DNA of 64,000 nt from assembly GCA_905221605.1 (NCBI GenBank), contig CAJNDS010000770.1, forward strand, positions 1-64,000. Direction: 5' to 3'. The notes below the pieces were generated by a model. It was given only the letters and a program-made list of their open reading frames with translations. It was not told where the DNA came from and ran no database searches. This DNA comes from Symbiodinium natans. Lineage: Eukaryota; Sar; Dinophyceae; Suessiales; Symbiodiniaceae. The position numbers and the translations under genes were made by a program. Positions 1-10,468 of the stretch are shown here, one piece after another. Each line of letters begins with the position of its first letter. Position 1 is the stretch's first letter.

Positions 1-2182
1 AACCCTAAAACCCTAAATCTTAAAGATCGAAGATAGATCGATCTTGAAGAAACTCGTCTTGTTTACTTACTTGTAAGGTTTTCAGGGTAAGGAAACTGTC
101 ACACACATGTTGTTTCTTCGTATTCCAGCAAACATTCAACACGGCGACAAATCGTGCTCTTGGCTCGTGTGTGATATCACAAATCGTATCCCCTATCTCA
201 TGTGTGATATCACAAGATGCAGAACCCAATGCCAGTAACAAATCGTACCCCCGACTACTTTTTCTTTTACATCCGGTTTGCTGGTATCTGGATGAGGCAT
301 GGCAAGATGTACGATTTGTTGCCTGTGATTTGCTGGCATCTGCACGAGGCATGACAAGATGCATGTTTTGTTGTCTGTGATTTGCTAGATTCTGTGGGAG
401 GCACGGGCAATATACATGATTTGTTGTCTGTGACTTGCTGGCAGGGTAAGGAAACTGTCACACACGTTTTGCTTGTTCAGTCCCGAAAACCCTACACCTT
501 AAAACCTAAAACCCTAAATCTTAAAGATCGAAGATAGATTGATCTTGAAGAAACTCGTCTTGTTTACTTACTTGTAAGGTCTTCAGGGTAAGGAAACTGT
601 CACACACACATGTTGTTTCTTCGTATTCCAGCAAACAATCAACACGACGACAAATCGTGCCCGTGGCTCGTGTGTGATATCACAACTCGTATCCCCTGTC
701 TAATGTGTGGTATCACAAGATGTAGAACCCAATGCCCGTAACAAATCGTACCCCCTACTACTTTTTCTTTGTACGTCCGATACGCTGGTATCTGTATGAG
801 GCATGGCAAATGTACGATTTGTCGCCTGTGATTTGCTGGCATCTGTGTGAGGCATATCAAGATGTACGATTTGTTGCCTGTGATTTGCTGGTATCTGTGC
901 GAGGCATGACAAGATGTACGATTTGTTGTCTGTGATTTGCTAGTTTCTGTGGGAGGCATGGCAAGAAACACGGTTTGTTGTCCGTGACTTGCTGGCCGGG
1001 TAAGAGAACTGTCACACACATTTTGCTTGTTCAATCCCTAAAACCCTACACCCTAAACCCAAAAACCCTCAATCTTAAAGATCGAAGATAGATCGATCTT
1101 GAAGAGACTCGTCTTTTTGATTTAATTGTAAGGTCTTCAGGGTAAGGAAACTGTCACACACATGTTGTTTCTTCGTATTCCAGCAAGCAATCAACACGGC
1201 GACAAATCGTGCCCGTGGCTCGTGTGTGATATCCCAACTCGTATCCCCTGTCTCATGTGTGATATCACAAGATGCAGAACCCAATGCCCGTAACAAATCG
1301 TACCCCCTACTACTTTCTTTTTACATCCGATTTGCTGGTATCTGGATGAGGCATAACAAGATGTACGATTTGTTGCCTGTGATTTGCTGGCATCTGCACG
1401 AGGCATGACAAGATGTACGATTTGTTGCCTGTGATTTGCTAGTTTCTGTGGGAGGCATGGCAAGATACACGATTTGTTGTCTGCGATTTCTAGTTTCTGT
1501 GTGAGGCATGGCAAGATACACGACTTGGTGTCTGTGATTTGCTGGCAGGGTGAGAGACTGTCACACACGGAACAGGCAATCTCTAAAAGCCTTCAATCTC
1601 TAAAACCCTACACCCTAAACCCTAAAACCCTAAATCGTCAAGATCGAAGATAGATCGATCTTGAAGAAACTCGTGTTGATTACTTAATTGAAAGGTCTTC
1701 AGGGTAAGGAAACTGTCACACACATGTTGCGTCTTCGTATTCCAGCAAACAATCAACACGGCGACAAATCGTGCCCGTGGCTCGTGTGTGATATCACAAA
1801 TCGTATCCCCTGTCTCAGTGATATCACAAGATGCAGAAGCCAATGCCCGTAACAAATCGTACCCCTACTACTTGTTCTTTTTACATCCGATTTGCTGGTA
1901 TGTGGATGAGGCATGGCAAGATGTACAATGTACGATTTGTTGCCTGTGATTTGCTGGCATCTGTGTGAGAAATAGCAAGGTGTACGATTTGTTGCCAGTG
2001 ATTAGCTGGTTTCAGTGCGAGGCATGACAAGATGTACGATTTGTTGTCTGTGACTTTTAGTTTCTGTGTGAGGCATACACGATTTGTTGTCTGTGATTTG
2101 TTGGCAGGGCAAGAAAACTGTCACACACGTTTTGCTTGTTCAATCCCTGAAACCCTACACCCTAAACCCTAAAACCATAAAT

Positions 2183-2213
2183 CTTCAAGATCGAAGATAG
2201 ATCGATCTTGAAG
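2183..2213. other. Hairpin-forming inverted repeat in satellite A (example)
   Basis: A perfect 12-bp stem (CTTCAAGATCGA paired with TCGATCTTGAAG) with a 7-nt loop directly follows the telomere-like motifs. The same place in almost every satellite A unit keeps at least an 8-bp stem (AAGATCGA/TCGATCTT). Units with CATCGATGATAG carry a mismatch. No function is known; this entry is a representative example. Confidence 0.8.
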
Positions 2214-2838
2214 AAACTCGTCTTGTTTACTCAGTTGTAAGGTCTTCAGGGTAAGGAAACTGTCACACACATGTTGTTTCTTCGTGTTTCAGCAAACAAT
2301 CAACACGGCGACAAATCGTGCCCGTGGCTCGTGTGTGATTTCACAAATCGTATCCCCTGTCTCATGTGTGATATCACAAGATGCAGAACCCAATGCCCGT
2401 ATCAAATCGTACCCCCTACAACTTTTCCTTTTCACATCCGATTTGCTGGTACCTGGCTGAGGCATGGCGAGTTTTACGATTTGTTGCCCGTGATTCGCTG
2501 GCATCTGCACGAGGCAAGACAAGATGTACGATTTGTTGCCTGTGATTTGCGAGTTTCTGTCTGAGGCATGGCAAGATACACGATTTGTTGTCTGTGACTT
2601 GCTGACAGGGTAAGGAAACTGTCACACACATTTTGCTTGTTCAATCCCTAAAACCCTACACCCTACACCCTAAAACCCTAAATCTTCAAGATCGAAGATA
2701 GATCGATCTTGAAGAAACTCGTCTTGTTTACTTAATTGGAAGGTCCTCAGGGTAAGGAAACTGTCACACACACACATGTTGCTTCTTCGTGTTTCAGCAA
2801 ACAATCAACACGGCAACAAAACATGCCCGTGGCTCGTG

Positions 2839-2883
2839 TGTGATATCACAACTCGTATCCCCTGTCTCATGTGTGATATCACA
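2839..2883. promoter_or_regulatory. Twin 12-bp palindromes in satellite A (example)
   Basis: TGTGATATCACA occurs at 2839-2850 and again at 2872-2883. Both are perfect palindromes with starts 33 bp apart, roughly three helical turns. The pair occurs in satellite A units across the window. Some units lose one copy by point change (GATATCCC, GATTTCAC or GGTATCAC), but each unit inspected keeps at least one. A binding site for a dimeric protein is an inference; the class "regulatory" is used for want of a better one. Confidence 0.5.
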
Positions 2884-3322
2884 AGATGCAGAACCCAATG
2901 CCCGTATCAAATCGTACCCCCTACAACTTTTCCTTTTTACGTCCGATTTGCTGGTACCTGGCTGAGGCGTGCGAGATGTACGATTTGTCGCCTGTGATTT
3001 GTTGGCATTTGTACGGAGCATGACAAGATGTACGATTTGTTGCCGTTGATTTGCTGGTATCTGTGCGAGGCATGACAAGATGCATGGTTTGTTGTCTGTG
3101 ATTTTCTATTTTCTGTGTGAGGCATGGCAAGATACACGATTTGTTGTCTGTGATTTGCTGGCAGGGCAAGAAAACTATCCCACACATTCTGCTTGTTCAA
3201 TCCCTAAAACCCTACACCCTAAACCCCAAAACCCTAAATCTTAAACATCGATGATAGATCGATCTTGAAACAAGACTCGTCTTGTTTACTTAATTGTAAG
3301 TTCTTCAGGGTAAGGAAACTGT

Positions 3323-3342
3323 CACACACACACACACACACA
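3323..3342. repeat. (CA)10 microsatellite inside satellite A
   Basis: A pure CA run of 20 bp lies in the GTCACACACA segment of a satellite A unit. The duplicated copy at 16746-16763 has (CA)9, one of the few differences between the two segmental copies. Other units carry shorter runs. Confidence 0.85.
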
Positions 3343-3594
3343 TGTTGTTTCTTCGTGTGCTAGCAAACAATCAACACGGCGACAAATCGTGCCGGTGGCT
3401 CGTGTGTGATATCACAACTCGTATCCCCTGTCTCATGTGTGGTATCACAAGATGCAGAACCCAATGCCCGTAACAAATCGTACCCCCTACTACTTTTTTT
3501 TTTTAACATCCGGTTTGCTGGTACCTGGATGAGGCATGACAAGATGTACGATTTGTTGCCTGTGATTTGCTGGAATCTGCACGAGGCATGACAA

Positions 3595-3815
3595 GGGCGC
3601 CCCGGCCAATTCGCCGCAGGCGTGGGACCCCCCCTCCCCCCAGGAACACGCCCAAAGCTTTAATCTTTTTCTAAACTCGATTTGAGCTTTCGTGTTTCAC
3701 ACGGTCCCCCGGCCAATCCCAGATTTTCTAAACCCGATCCGAGCCTGGGAAACCCGTCCAACGGGAAACCCGTCCAATGGGCAGTTTGAATGGTTTTGGA
3801 CCCTTTTTGTCCTTT
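3595..3815 (+). repeat. Junction element (JE), copy 1, left part
   Basis: GC-rich spacer starting GGGCGCCCCGGCCAATTCG exactly where satellite A ends. It holds a C-run, two related TTTTCTAAAC-CGAT-GAGC segments and a tandem GGGAAACCCGTCCAA repeat. It ends in CCTTT (3811-3815), the target sequence of the retrotransposon insertion, and is followed at once by an LTR. The right part of JE is missing here because the retroelement is truncated and joined to other DNA at 7263. Confidence 0.9.
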
Positions 3816-3950
3816 TGCTAAACTTCAAGTCGCTCTTTTTCCTTGAACCGGTAAAGGCGCTGTCGGTAAAACATGAGTCACAAATCCACACATGCTCATC
3901 AACCCTTTGGGTTGGTAGGTGGGGTTCCCAGGTAGTAGAAAAACTTTACA
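3816..3950 (-). repeat. 3' LTR of the truncated element (135 bp)
   Basis: 135 bp, TGCTAAAC to CTTTACA on the + strand, with TG/CA ends. By eye it is identical to both LTRs of the complete element. It is preceded by CCTTT. The adjoining CCCCGCCTT at 3951 is the minus-strand purine tract AAGGCGGGG. Confidence 0.92.
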
Positions 3951-4200
3951 CCCCGCCTTGATGTTGTGCGAACTGTAAGCTCAACATCACTCTACAGTAA
4001 CGGGTTTGTAGAAACTGTACAGGTATGTCGTTGGGCTCATCTGGTATTGTGCGATGGCCTCGTTGTGCTCTCCCTATCGGAGTCCTTGCACTCGGTGAAA
4101 ACTGTTCCCACTGCTTCCTCGTGGGTAACACTTCGCTCAGGTAAGCTTGTACTCGCTGTAGCTCACACTGTACGGAAAAGTGAAACATTCCATCATTCAC

Positions 4201-7200
4201 TCACATGGTCCCGGGCCTGCAATTGCCACAAGGACGGTAGTGCAATCTCGCATGCACTGCTGCACTGTAAGTGAATCTCTCTGACCTTTGCACATCTGCA
4301 CATGTAGGTCGGTGGTACCTCTTGCCATGAGGCGTGTACACATACTGGGGTTGTGCTCGTAGCTGTTCGTCCACATCCTGTGCCATAGGAATGATATTAA
4401 CCATTCCCCATTCTTGTAATCGCCTTGCAAGCTCTTCGTCATTCACATGGATTTGGCTTGCTGGTACTGTACTGATTCCAGGCATCCCATTACCACTGCC
4501 TGTCGCTGAATCCTCTGGTGCATCACGGAAATACATATTGACTGCCCTTGCTGTACGTTGAACATCATCCTCATCGGGCGGACAATAGTTTTGCACAAAT
4601 CTTCGAATAGTGAATTCCTCCTGCGGTTCCTGTGGTCCTTCTTCCTGCGGTTCCTGTGGTCCTTCTTCCTGTGGTTCCTGTGGTCCTTCTTCCTGTGGTT
4701 CCTGTGGTCCTTCTTCCTGTGGTTCCTGTGGTCCTTCTTCCTGTGGTTCCTGTCGTCCTTCGTTCACCTTCTGCTCGACCATGTAGAACAAGAGTAAAGC
4801 GAAAATTCCTCCTAGTAGCACACTGAAAAGAATAATCCATCCACTCACTTCCTTCACATAGATGAAAACAAATTCTCGTTCTTCTCGTTCTCGTCCTCCA
4901 AAATCGTCTGGCTGTCCTGCAATCTGAGAAATCATATTCACCATCATTGTCAAGTACATCGCTCTAGCCGTCTTGCTTCCTCGCTCATTCAACAAAGTTG
5001 CACGTAGTGCTCGAACTTGGCTTCGGCAAACTTCACCTGCCACATGTTCCATTGCTTCTTCTTTCCCATAACGCTCATGACTTTCTCCATTCCACACCAT
5101 GGCTCCAATATGGTACATGAGAAATCTCCTTCGAGATACTCCTAAGCGTTTTGTATTCAAGTCGGCAATGTTTAATTTGGTAGGCACTGGCTTTGCTTTG
5201 AAGCTGTTGTTCTTCACCCCTCGCTGAAGCCATAATACTCTCAGATCGATATGTTTGAGTCCTCCGACTCCTGTTCGCATCATCCATTGTCTTCCCGCAC
5301 TTGAATCCATCCGGATCTCCACGAGTAACTTTCCTGCAAGAAACATCCACAACTTCTTCAGTAACATCGCTTCTGATGCTCCTCCTGAGCATGCTAGCAC
5401 TTCGGACTCTGCCGAACTTAAAGCTGTAGCTTTCTGGGTCCTGCTATACGAAAGTACTGGCACTGCATTCACACACACAATCACTGATGATGTAGACCAT
5501 CTCGCTTCACGGTCTGATGCCCAATCTGCATCCGTGAATACTTCCATACTGTGTGTTCCTTTCTTTTCTTCGTCTTCTTCTTCTTGCTCTTCTCTTTGAT
5601 AGATCGCATCCATCATCTTGTTTCCAACCTTTGTGTACTTCAGTAGGAATCCCAGTTGCTCTGTTCCTTGCACATAGAGCAAAGCTTGTTTCAAACAGGT
5701 TAACGCTTGTTCCGTTGGCTTCGACATCTTACTTGCCAAACACTTCGTCACATGCTGTAAATCCCATCGGTCTTGGGAAATGTACAACAGTGTTCCCAAC
5801 GCTGAACGAAACTTCTTGCACTCCAGTTCTTTGGAATTGTCCACTGTTCCAATCAGCTGGTGCTCTGGGGTTTGTCTTGGCTTTCGGTTCCCCAGCTTGT
5901 AGAGTCCTCTAAGCTTCTCGTAGTGCTTCTTCGACACTGTCACCAAAATTCCTTCTTCAAGGAACTCATAGGTCCTCTTCAGGTAATGAAGCTGTTCTCC
6001 CGATCCCCGGTGGGATGGGAACGGTCCCTCAACTGTGAGCTTGAAAAACTTCTCTAGCTCGCATATCAGCCATCTTCCTTCGCCTTTTGCACCTGCAACT
6101 AGCTCGTCGTCGACATGAATCGACACTGCAATCTTCTTCACTCGGTGCTTCAAGATTGAGGGTATCCCAACAAATTGCTCAAATCCCAAACGCTTCAAAA
6201 TCTCAACCAAATGGGTAAACCATTGTTCTGCCGCTGATCTTTGCCCTGGCAGACACTTCTCCACTTTCCATACATGGTCTTCATCCAAACCAAGTAGTGT
6301 TCGAATCCACGGTGAGATATCAGCATACATCAGAGCTTTCTGCTTGACTTGCAAGAATGCGTCACGAATGTCAAGAACTGTAAGCTCCCAATTGTAGATG
6401 AGATGAAAAAGAAACATCATTCGCACTGCTGCGTGTCCTGACGTAGGACTAAAAGTCTCCTCCATGCTCTGGGCTCCCGCACGGAATTCCCGACACACAA
6501 TTCTGCATCTACGCTTCCAAACTCCATCTCTCTTTCTCCAATCGAAAACTGTCCTTAGTGTCAGAAACTTACCTTCCTCTGAACACTCTTCCTTCTTGAT
6601 CGTCTTCACAACCTTCATGTTGGCGAGTTTGTCAAGTTCAGCTTTTCCTGCCTCTGCATCCAATCTTTCAAGTTCCTCTTCGCTGACTTTCGGTGGTCGA
6701 TCCTCATCTTCTTCTTCTCCTTCACTATCCGCTTCATATTCCTCTTCGCATTCCTTCCAGACTCTTTCTTCCCAAAGGTCATCTTCATGATATCCTGTTT
6801 CGTCTTCCTGTTCTTCTACCTGTCCGGCGTACAACGGTGGAAATAGACTTCCTTTCGGACTTCCAGGATCAGCACTTGTAGGTGAACTTTCCGCAGTCTT
6901 TTGTTGCTTCGTTGGTGCTCCTCAGCATCTGCTGTTTTACTAGCTTTCGCAGGTTCCTCTCTTCCTTCTCCTTCAGTTTCTCTCTTTTGTCCCCCGCCTT
7001 GGTTGGAATCCGTTGATGAACTTCGAGGTGTAGGTTGACCACTGCTCAGCAATAGATCACTGATTGTGTCATGCTTTGAACTTTCCACATCAGATCCTGC
7101 TTCATCTCCTGCTGGCTCTGGCTCATTTTCTCCTCCTTCTTTATCTTTGCCTGGTTCTTCCATGATTCTCGGTAACGGTGCCGCATGCGCGGTGTGCCCT

Positions 7201-7263
7201 AGCCTTGGGGCTTTCTTCGTCCAAGGAGAACCCTGAAGTTGAAGGGTCTCACGTGCGCGCCAC
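4201..7263 (-). pseudogene. Copia polyprotein fragment: linker, RT, RNase H, C-terminal tail (broken)
   Basis: Remnant of the polyprotein, reading right to left and ending at the TGA at 4201-4203. The frame from 6834 gives 877 residues with reverse transcriptase (LDIRDAFLQV; HVDDELVAG with its DD at 6106-6111), copia RNase H (TDADWA, SSAESE, GLKHIDLRVL), a membrane segment, QEPQEEGP repeats and a Cys/His tail. A 1-bp deletion near 6916 puts the upstream acidic linker (to 7263) into another frame, and everything 5' of the linker is missing. An in-frame loss of three codons near 5823 and a few substitutions separate it from the intact copy. The reading frame beyond 7263 continues into unrelated DNA. 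It is unlikely to make a working protein. Confidence 0.9.
4616..4759 (-). repeat. 24-bp coding minisatellite, six units (truncated copy)
   Basis: Six 24-bp units encode the octapeptide QEPQEEGP on the minus strand. Units differ by C/T changes (CTGCGG versus CTGTGG), and the order of variants differs from the intact copy at 18036-18179, so the array has drifted since duplication. The opposite strand is open too and gives a spurious hydrophobic ORF. Confidence 0.9.
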
Positions 7264-7537
7264 ACTCCGCTCTTTGAGGAGGCCGCTCTCCCCCTACCGG
7301 AGTGCCTGGAGCGACTGGCCCTGGATGAGCTGCTTCACCAATCCGGAATCCACGATAGGGCCACCCAGACCATTGTTTACGGATGGGCGTTGTGGTGGCA
7401 GTATTGTCGGGATCGAAGTCTGAGATGTGTTGTCGAAAGCCACTTGTGATGAGGCAGTTTTGCATGCCTTTGCTCAGTCCTCCGGGCCGGATGTTTTCCG
7501 GCATTTCAGTGAAGCATCGCTCCAAGCAATTTTGCAT
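7264..7537 (-). pseudogene. ORF fragment with RIGEAAHPGP motif (retroelement-like, uncertain)
   Basis: An open minus-strand frame with a Met at 7537 runs into the retrotransposon breakpoint, so its downstream part is lost. It contains GFRIGEAAHPGPVAPGTP at about 7300-7355. From memory, a GEA-x-HPGP stretch recurs near the N-terminus of predicted dinoflagellate retroelement and other proteins; this is recall, not a search result. The segment is GC-rich, unlike the AT-rich DNA to its right. It may be the 5' coding end of an unrelated retroelement fused to the copia remnant. No domain can be recognised in what is left. Confidence 0.35.
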
Positions 7538-7840
7538 TTGAGCAACTTTGCTCCCGCCCGCGCAGCGATGCCCAAGAGGTCAGCATCATGGCATGAGGTC
7601 CCCCAAACCAAGATCTTGTACTACAACTTGGGTGGCAGTATGTACTCGGCTGTGGTGGGCCCAGACCATGGCATGGCGGGTAGCAGTTCTTATAAGGGCA
7701 TGTCCAGAAGCAGGGGGCGGATGGTCGTGCAGGGGTGAAGGAGAGAGGGGGCCTGCGAACGGTGCCAAGAGGGGGGCAGGCCGGCAGGGTGATGTTTTGT
7801 GGTCATCCGAGATGTTGGTTGTTTAATTCATTCTTTTGGG
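7538..7840. other. GC-rich single-copy segment, no recognised gene
   Basis: No repeat of the window's satellites is seen here. A plus-strand frame at 7427-7738 (103 residues) is open but resembles nothing known to me and lacks gene-like context. The composition changes sharply to AT-rich at about 7840. Confidence 0.4.
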
Positions 7841-7979
7841 ATGTGGTTGAGTATCAAATCTCTCTTCGTCCATTCTGAGGTTAGAGTAGTCTCTTTTCCT
7901 TATTTTCGTCTATATGGAGGATTCATGCTTGATTGGTATTTTTGGGAGCATACGTCTCTTGCGCCATCATGACAGCATT

Positions 7980-8940
7980 TGAATATTTTTTAGAAAATTT
8001 TGGAATATCGAGAATGAAAAAATATGAAATGAAATTTTCATCTCATTTTGAATTAGGCAATGATTCGTTGATATATCTTAGATTCAAGGAATCCTTGAAA
8101 ACCTAGCAATTTCCGAAATAATTGAAATTGGATAATATGAATGTGATATCCTCATCCAATTTTTGATTTGGTCATGATTCTCAAATATATCCTAGATCTT
8201 TCATAGAATTATATATGAGATTTTCATAGATATCTAGAATCAATTGCAAATCAAAAGAATATATAATATATAATTATGATTTTTTCGATGATTCATCATT
8301 GGAAACCTCGTAATTTGCAAAATTTGAAAAATTCGAGAATATGAATTGAAATCTTCATTTAAATTTTGATTGAGCAATGGATCTTTGATAGAATATCTTA
8401 GATGCAGGGAATCCTTGAAAACCTCGGAATTTCCGAAATAATTGAAATTGGATAATATGAATTTAAAATCCTCATCCAATTTTTGATTTGGCAATGATTC
8501 TCTAATATATCCTAGATCTTTCATATAATTATGCTGGAGATTTTCATAAATATCTAGAATCATTTGAAAAATTAAAAAAAATATATATTATAGAATTATA
8601 TCATGATTCAGGAAATCAATGATTATCTCGTAATTTGCAAAAATTGAAAAATTCGAGGATATGAATTGAAATTTTCATCTAAATTTTGATTGGGCAATGG
8701 TTCTTTGATAGAATATCTTGGATTCAGGGAATCCTTGAAAACCTCGGAATTTCCGAAATAATTGAAATTGGATAATAAGGGATAATAAGAATTCAAAAGA
8801 TTCATCCAATTATTGATTTGATAATGGGTCTTTAATATATCCTAGATCTTTCATAGGAATTATATTTGAGAATGACAAGAGATGTCTATTCATATGATAT
8901 GGATATCGGATTCTTATCCATTGCATTATTCTTCTATGAT
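7980..8940. repeat. Satellite C cluster 1 (about 320 bp units, AT-rich)
   Basis: Three diverged AT-rich units. The landmark ATCCTTGAAA falls at 8091, 8411 and 8731, a period of 320 bp. Each unit includes TTTCCGAAATAATTGAAATT and a later TATATCCTAGATCTTTCATA. Short minus-strand ORFs rich in Asn, Phe and Tyr reflect base composition and are not genes. Confidence 0.85.
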
Positions 8941-8942
8941 TT

Positions 8943-9030
8943 TTTGAGGGGGTCTCCCGGCGCTTGATTTGGGGTCTCCTGGGCCTTGGGAAATCTGTAT
9001 CATTTTCCGGGAATAGGATGGTTCCAGAGA
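8943..9030. repeat. GC-rich tail of satellite C cluster 1
   Basis: TTTGAGGGGGTCTCCCGGCG through a CATTTTCCGGGAATAGG segment. A diverged copy follows the second satellite C cluster at 11062-11140, so the tail and the 320-bp units travel together as one larger repeat. Confidence 0.7.
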
Positions 9031-9640
9031 TTTAAATAATTGAATATTTGATCTCCCAGGCGTTTTGGATTAATTCTTTTTAAATTCCTCGCTTGTGCGG
9101 AGCCTCTATTATTGGAATGTATCATTCGCAACAATTGTGGATTCAATGCGCAAGTGGCGATGGATTCATTGAGACCACAATATACAAATACGAGTGCAAG
9201 AATCATATGCTCCCAAAAATACCAATTAAATATGCAAATATCGTTAAAGGAGGCTCTTATTCCCCATAAATATTGAATTTATATAATCCTCGTAATCGAT
9301 TATATACGAGAGAAATCGACATGAAATATTTCCATACTCCCGGTCACGTGCACTGTCCCACCACCACCCCGAATTATTCTACTTAAATTCTGTTTGTCAG
9401 CTGTTTAGATAAATAACTTGTGAAATTCAGAATGATACCATATATAATTTCTATTTATTTTGTCTTGAGGGATACACTTGTCTGCCTAGTGTGCTTGCTC
9501 TGTTTGTGACCCATACGCAACGCACAGAAGACACACGCCAAGCTTGAAACCAAAATTGAGCGGCGCTTCAAGATTCACAATCTCTGCCTACTAAAACAAA
9601 ACGGGTTCAAAACTCTGTTGAAATACAACTCTGATGAACC
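9031..9640. other. Intergenic segment without recognised features
   Basis: Mixed-composition DNA. Apart from the right arm of the 21-bp inverted repeat at 9206-9226, no coding region, RNA gene or satellite repeat can be supported. Confidence 0.5.
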
Positions 9641-9676
9641 AATCCACACAAGAGCATGCCCGATCATCCCCCCTAT

Positions 9677-9836
9677 CTCCAATCCTTTACCCTCGACCCG
9701 CCGAAGACCTTACAACTACGTAAGCGACCCAAGTTTCCTCAAGATATATCTTCGATCTTGAAGTTTAGGGTTTATGGTTTAGGGTGTCGGGTTTAGGCTT
9801 GTTTTGGTCACCGACACTGACTACTTTACTAAATGT
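9677..9836 (-). repeat. 160-bp direct repeat, copy 1 (part of the inverted relic)
   Basis: TCTCCAATCCTTTACCCTCG through CCGACACTGACTACTTTACTA. It recurs with substitutions at 10307-10466. Each copy contains the inverted satellite A hairpin region and TTTAGGG motifs, so they are two successive old units. Confidence 0.8.
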
Positions 9837-9988
9837 GTCGCCCGGTTTGGGTCAACTAAACTGACTATTTTTTGCAAATGCTTCACGGTTTAGGGTTTAG
9901 GCATTTTTTCGGTTTAGGGTTCTAAGGGTTTAGGGTTTAGGGGACCTAGTTTAGGGTTTCAATAATTCAGGGTTTAGGGCCCAGGGCA
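9761..9988 (+). repeat. Interstitial degenerate TTTAGGG motifs
   Basis: Interrupted TTTAGGG-type motifs on the + strand, densest at 9889-9988, and again at 10389-10426. Everywhere else in the window the telomere-like motif reads CCCTAAA on the + strand. Short and degenerate, so interstitial and not a chromosome end. Confidence 0.8.
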
Positions 9989-10004
9989 TTAAACACCAAT
10001 GGGA

Positions 10005-10216
10005 GGAAACTAATCGTACTTCCCCCCATCTTTGATAATCAAACACACACTGGGGGCAACAAATCGTATTTCTTCCCATCTTTGACAATCAAGCACAAAT
10101 TGCTGGCAACAAATCGTACTTCTTCCCATCTTTGACAATCAAACACAAATTGCTGGCAACAAATCGTACTTCTTCCCATCTTTGATAATCAAGCACAAAT
10201 TGCTGGAAACAAATCC
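10005..10216 (-). repeat. 50-bp tandem repeat, four units
   Basis: Units start at about 10031, 10081, 10131 and 10181 with the core TTGCTGGCAACAAATCGTAC followed by TTCTTCCCATC. The core is the reverse complement of the satellite A subrepeat core, so this looks like a locally amplified, diverged form of the 52-bp subrepeat. Confidence 0.85.
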
Positions 10217-10306
10217 AACACCTTGCCATGCCTCGCATAGATACCGATCCACCGAGACCATACAATTAAGTAAACAATACACATTTCTTCAGCATCAATC
10301 TATCTC

Positions 10307-10466
10307 CAATCCTTTACCCTCGACCCACCGAAGACCTTATAACTACGTAAACGACCCAAGTTTCCTCAACATCTATGTTCGATCTTTAAAATTTAGGGTT
10401 TAGGGTTTAGGGTGTCGGGTTTAGGCTTGTTTTGGTTACCGACACTGACTACTTTACTACCTGTGC
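10307..10466 (-). repeat. 160-bp direct repeat, copy 2
   Basis: Second copy of the block at 9677-9836. It shares the sequence from TCTCCAATCC to GACTACTTTACTA and has an extra TTTAGGG unit. Confidence 0.8.
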
Positions 10467-10468
10467 CG

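Larger units (their letters stand above)
1..3594 (+). repeat. Satellite A array 1 (500-562 bp units with telomere-like motifs)
   Basis: Tandem array of about six full units plus a partial one. Hairpin landmarks begin near 25, 526, 1080, 1642, 2189, 2690 and 3246, giving spacings of 501-562 bp. Each unit has, in order: degenerate CCCTAAA-like motifs; an inverted repeat around GATCGATCTT; GGTAAGGAAACTGTCACACA; two TGTGATATCACA palindromes 33 bp apart; then three to five 52-bp subrepeats containing GTACGATTTGTTGCCTGTG. The array is cut at the left edge of the window and stops abruptly at the GC-rich junction element. Short open frames on both strands follow the repeat period and are not genes. 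Confidence 0.95.
3816..7263 (-). mobile_element. Truncated Ty1/copia retrotransposon, 3' part (duplicate copy)
   Basis: Same element as the complete copy at 17236-26250 and at the same JE position, so it arose by duplication of the whole locus and not by a second insertion. It keeps the 3' LTR, the 3' untranslated part and the coding region for the linker, reverse transcriptase, RNase H and C-terminal tail. Gag, protease and integrase are gone: homology stops at 7263 after ACGTGCGCGCCAC. It carries a 9-bp in-frame deletion near 5823 and a 1-bp deletion near 6916 relative to the complete copy. Confidence 0.93.
7932..9226. repeat. 1.3-kb segment bounded by a 21-bp inverted repeat
   Basis: The 21 bp at 7932-7952 (core TTGGTATTTTTGGGAGCATA) are repeated perfectly in inverse orientation at 9206-9226. 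The interval contains the first cluster of satellite C. This could be the ends of a small non-autonomous element, but no target duplication is evident and no transposase is present. Confidence 0.45.

Noticed and set aside
1-60. A true telomere at the left edge (CCCTAAA motifs)
   Set aside because: Only one or two degenerate motifs stand together; the same motifs recur once per satellite A unit throughout the window.
590-615. GGTAAGG in every satellite A unit as a splice donor
   Set aside because: Matches a donor consensus, but no exon, acceptor or coding context accompanies it.
3697-3891. Small ORFs crossing JE and the LTR
   Set aside because: They recur only because JE and LTR are repeated, and they have no domain or conserved frame outside the repeat.
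4558-4797. Hydrophobic plus-strand ORF of repeated LRFLWSFF
   Set aside because: It is the complement of the 24-bp repeats that encode QEPQEEGP on the coding strand; the coding-strand frame continues through RT and RNase H.
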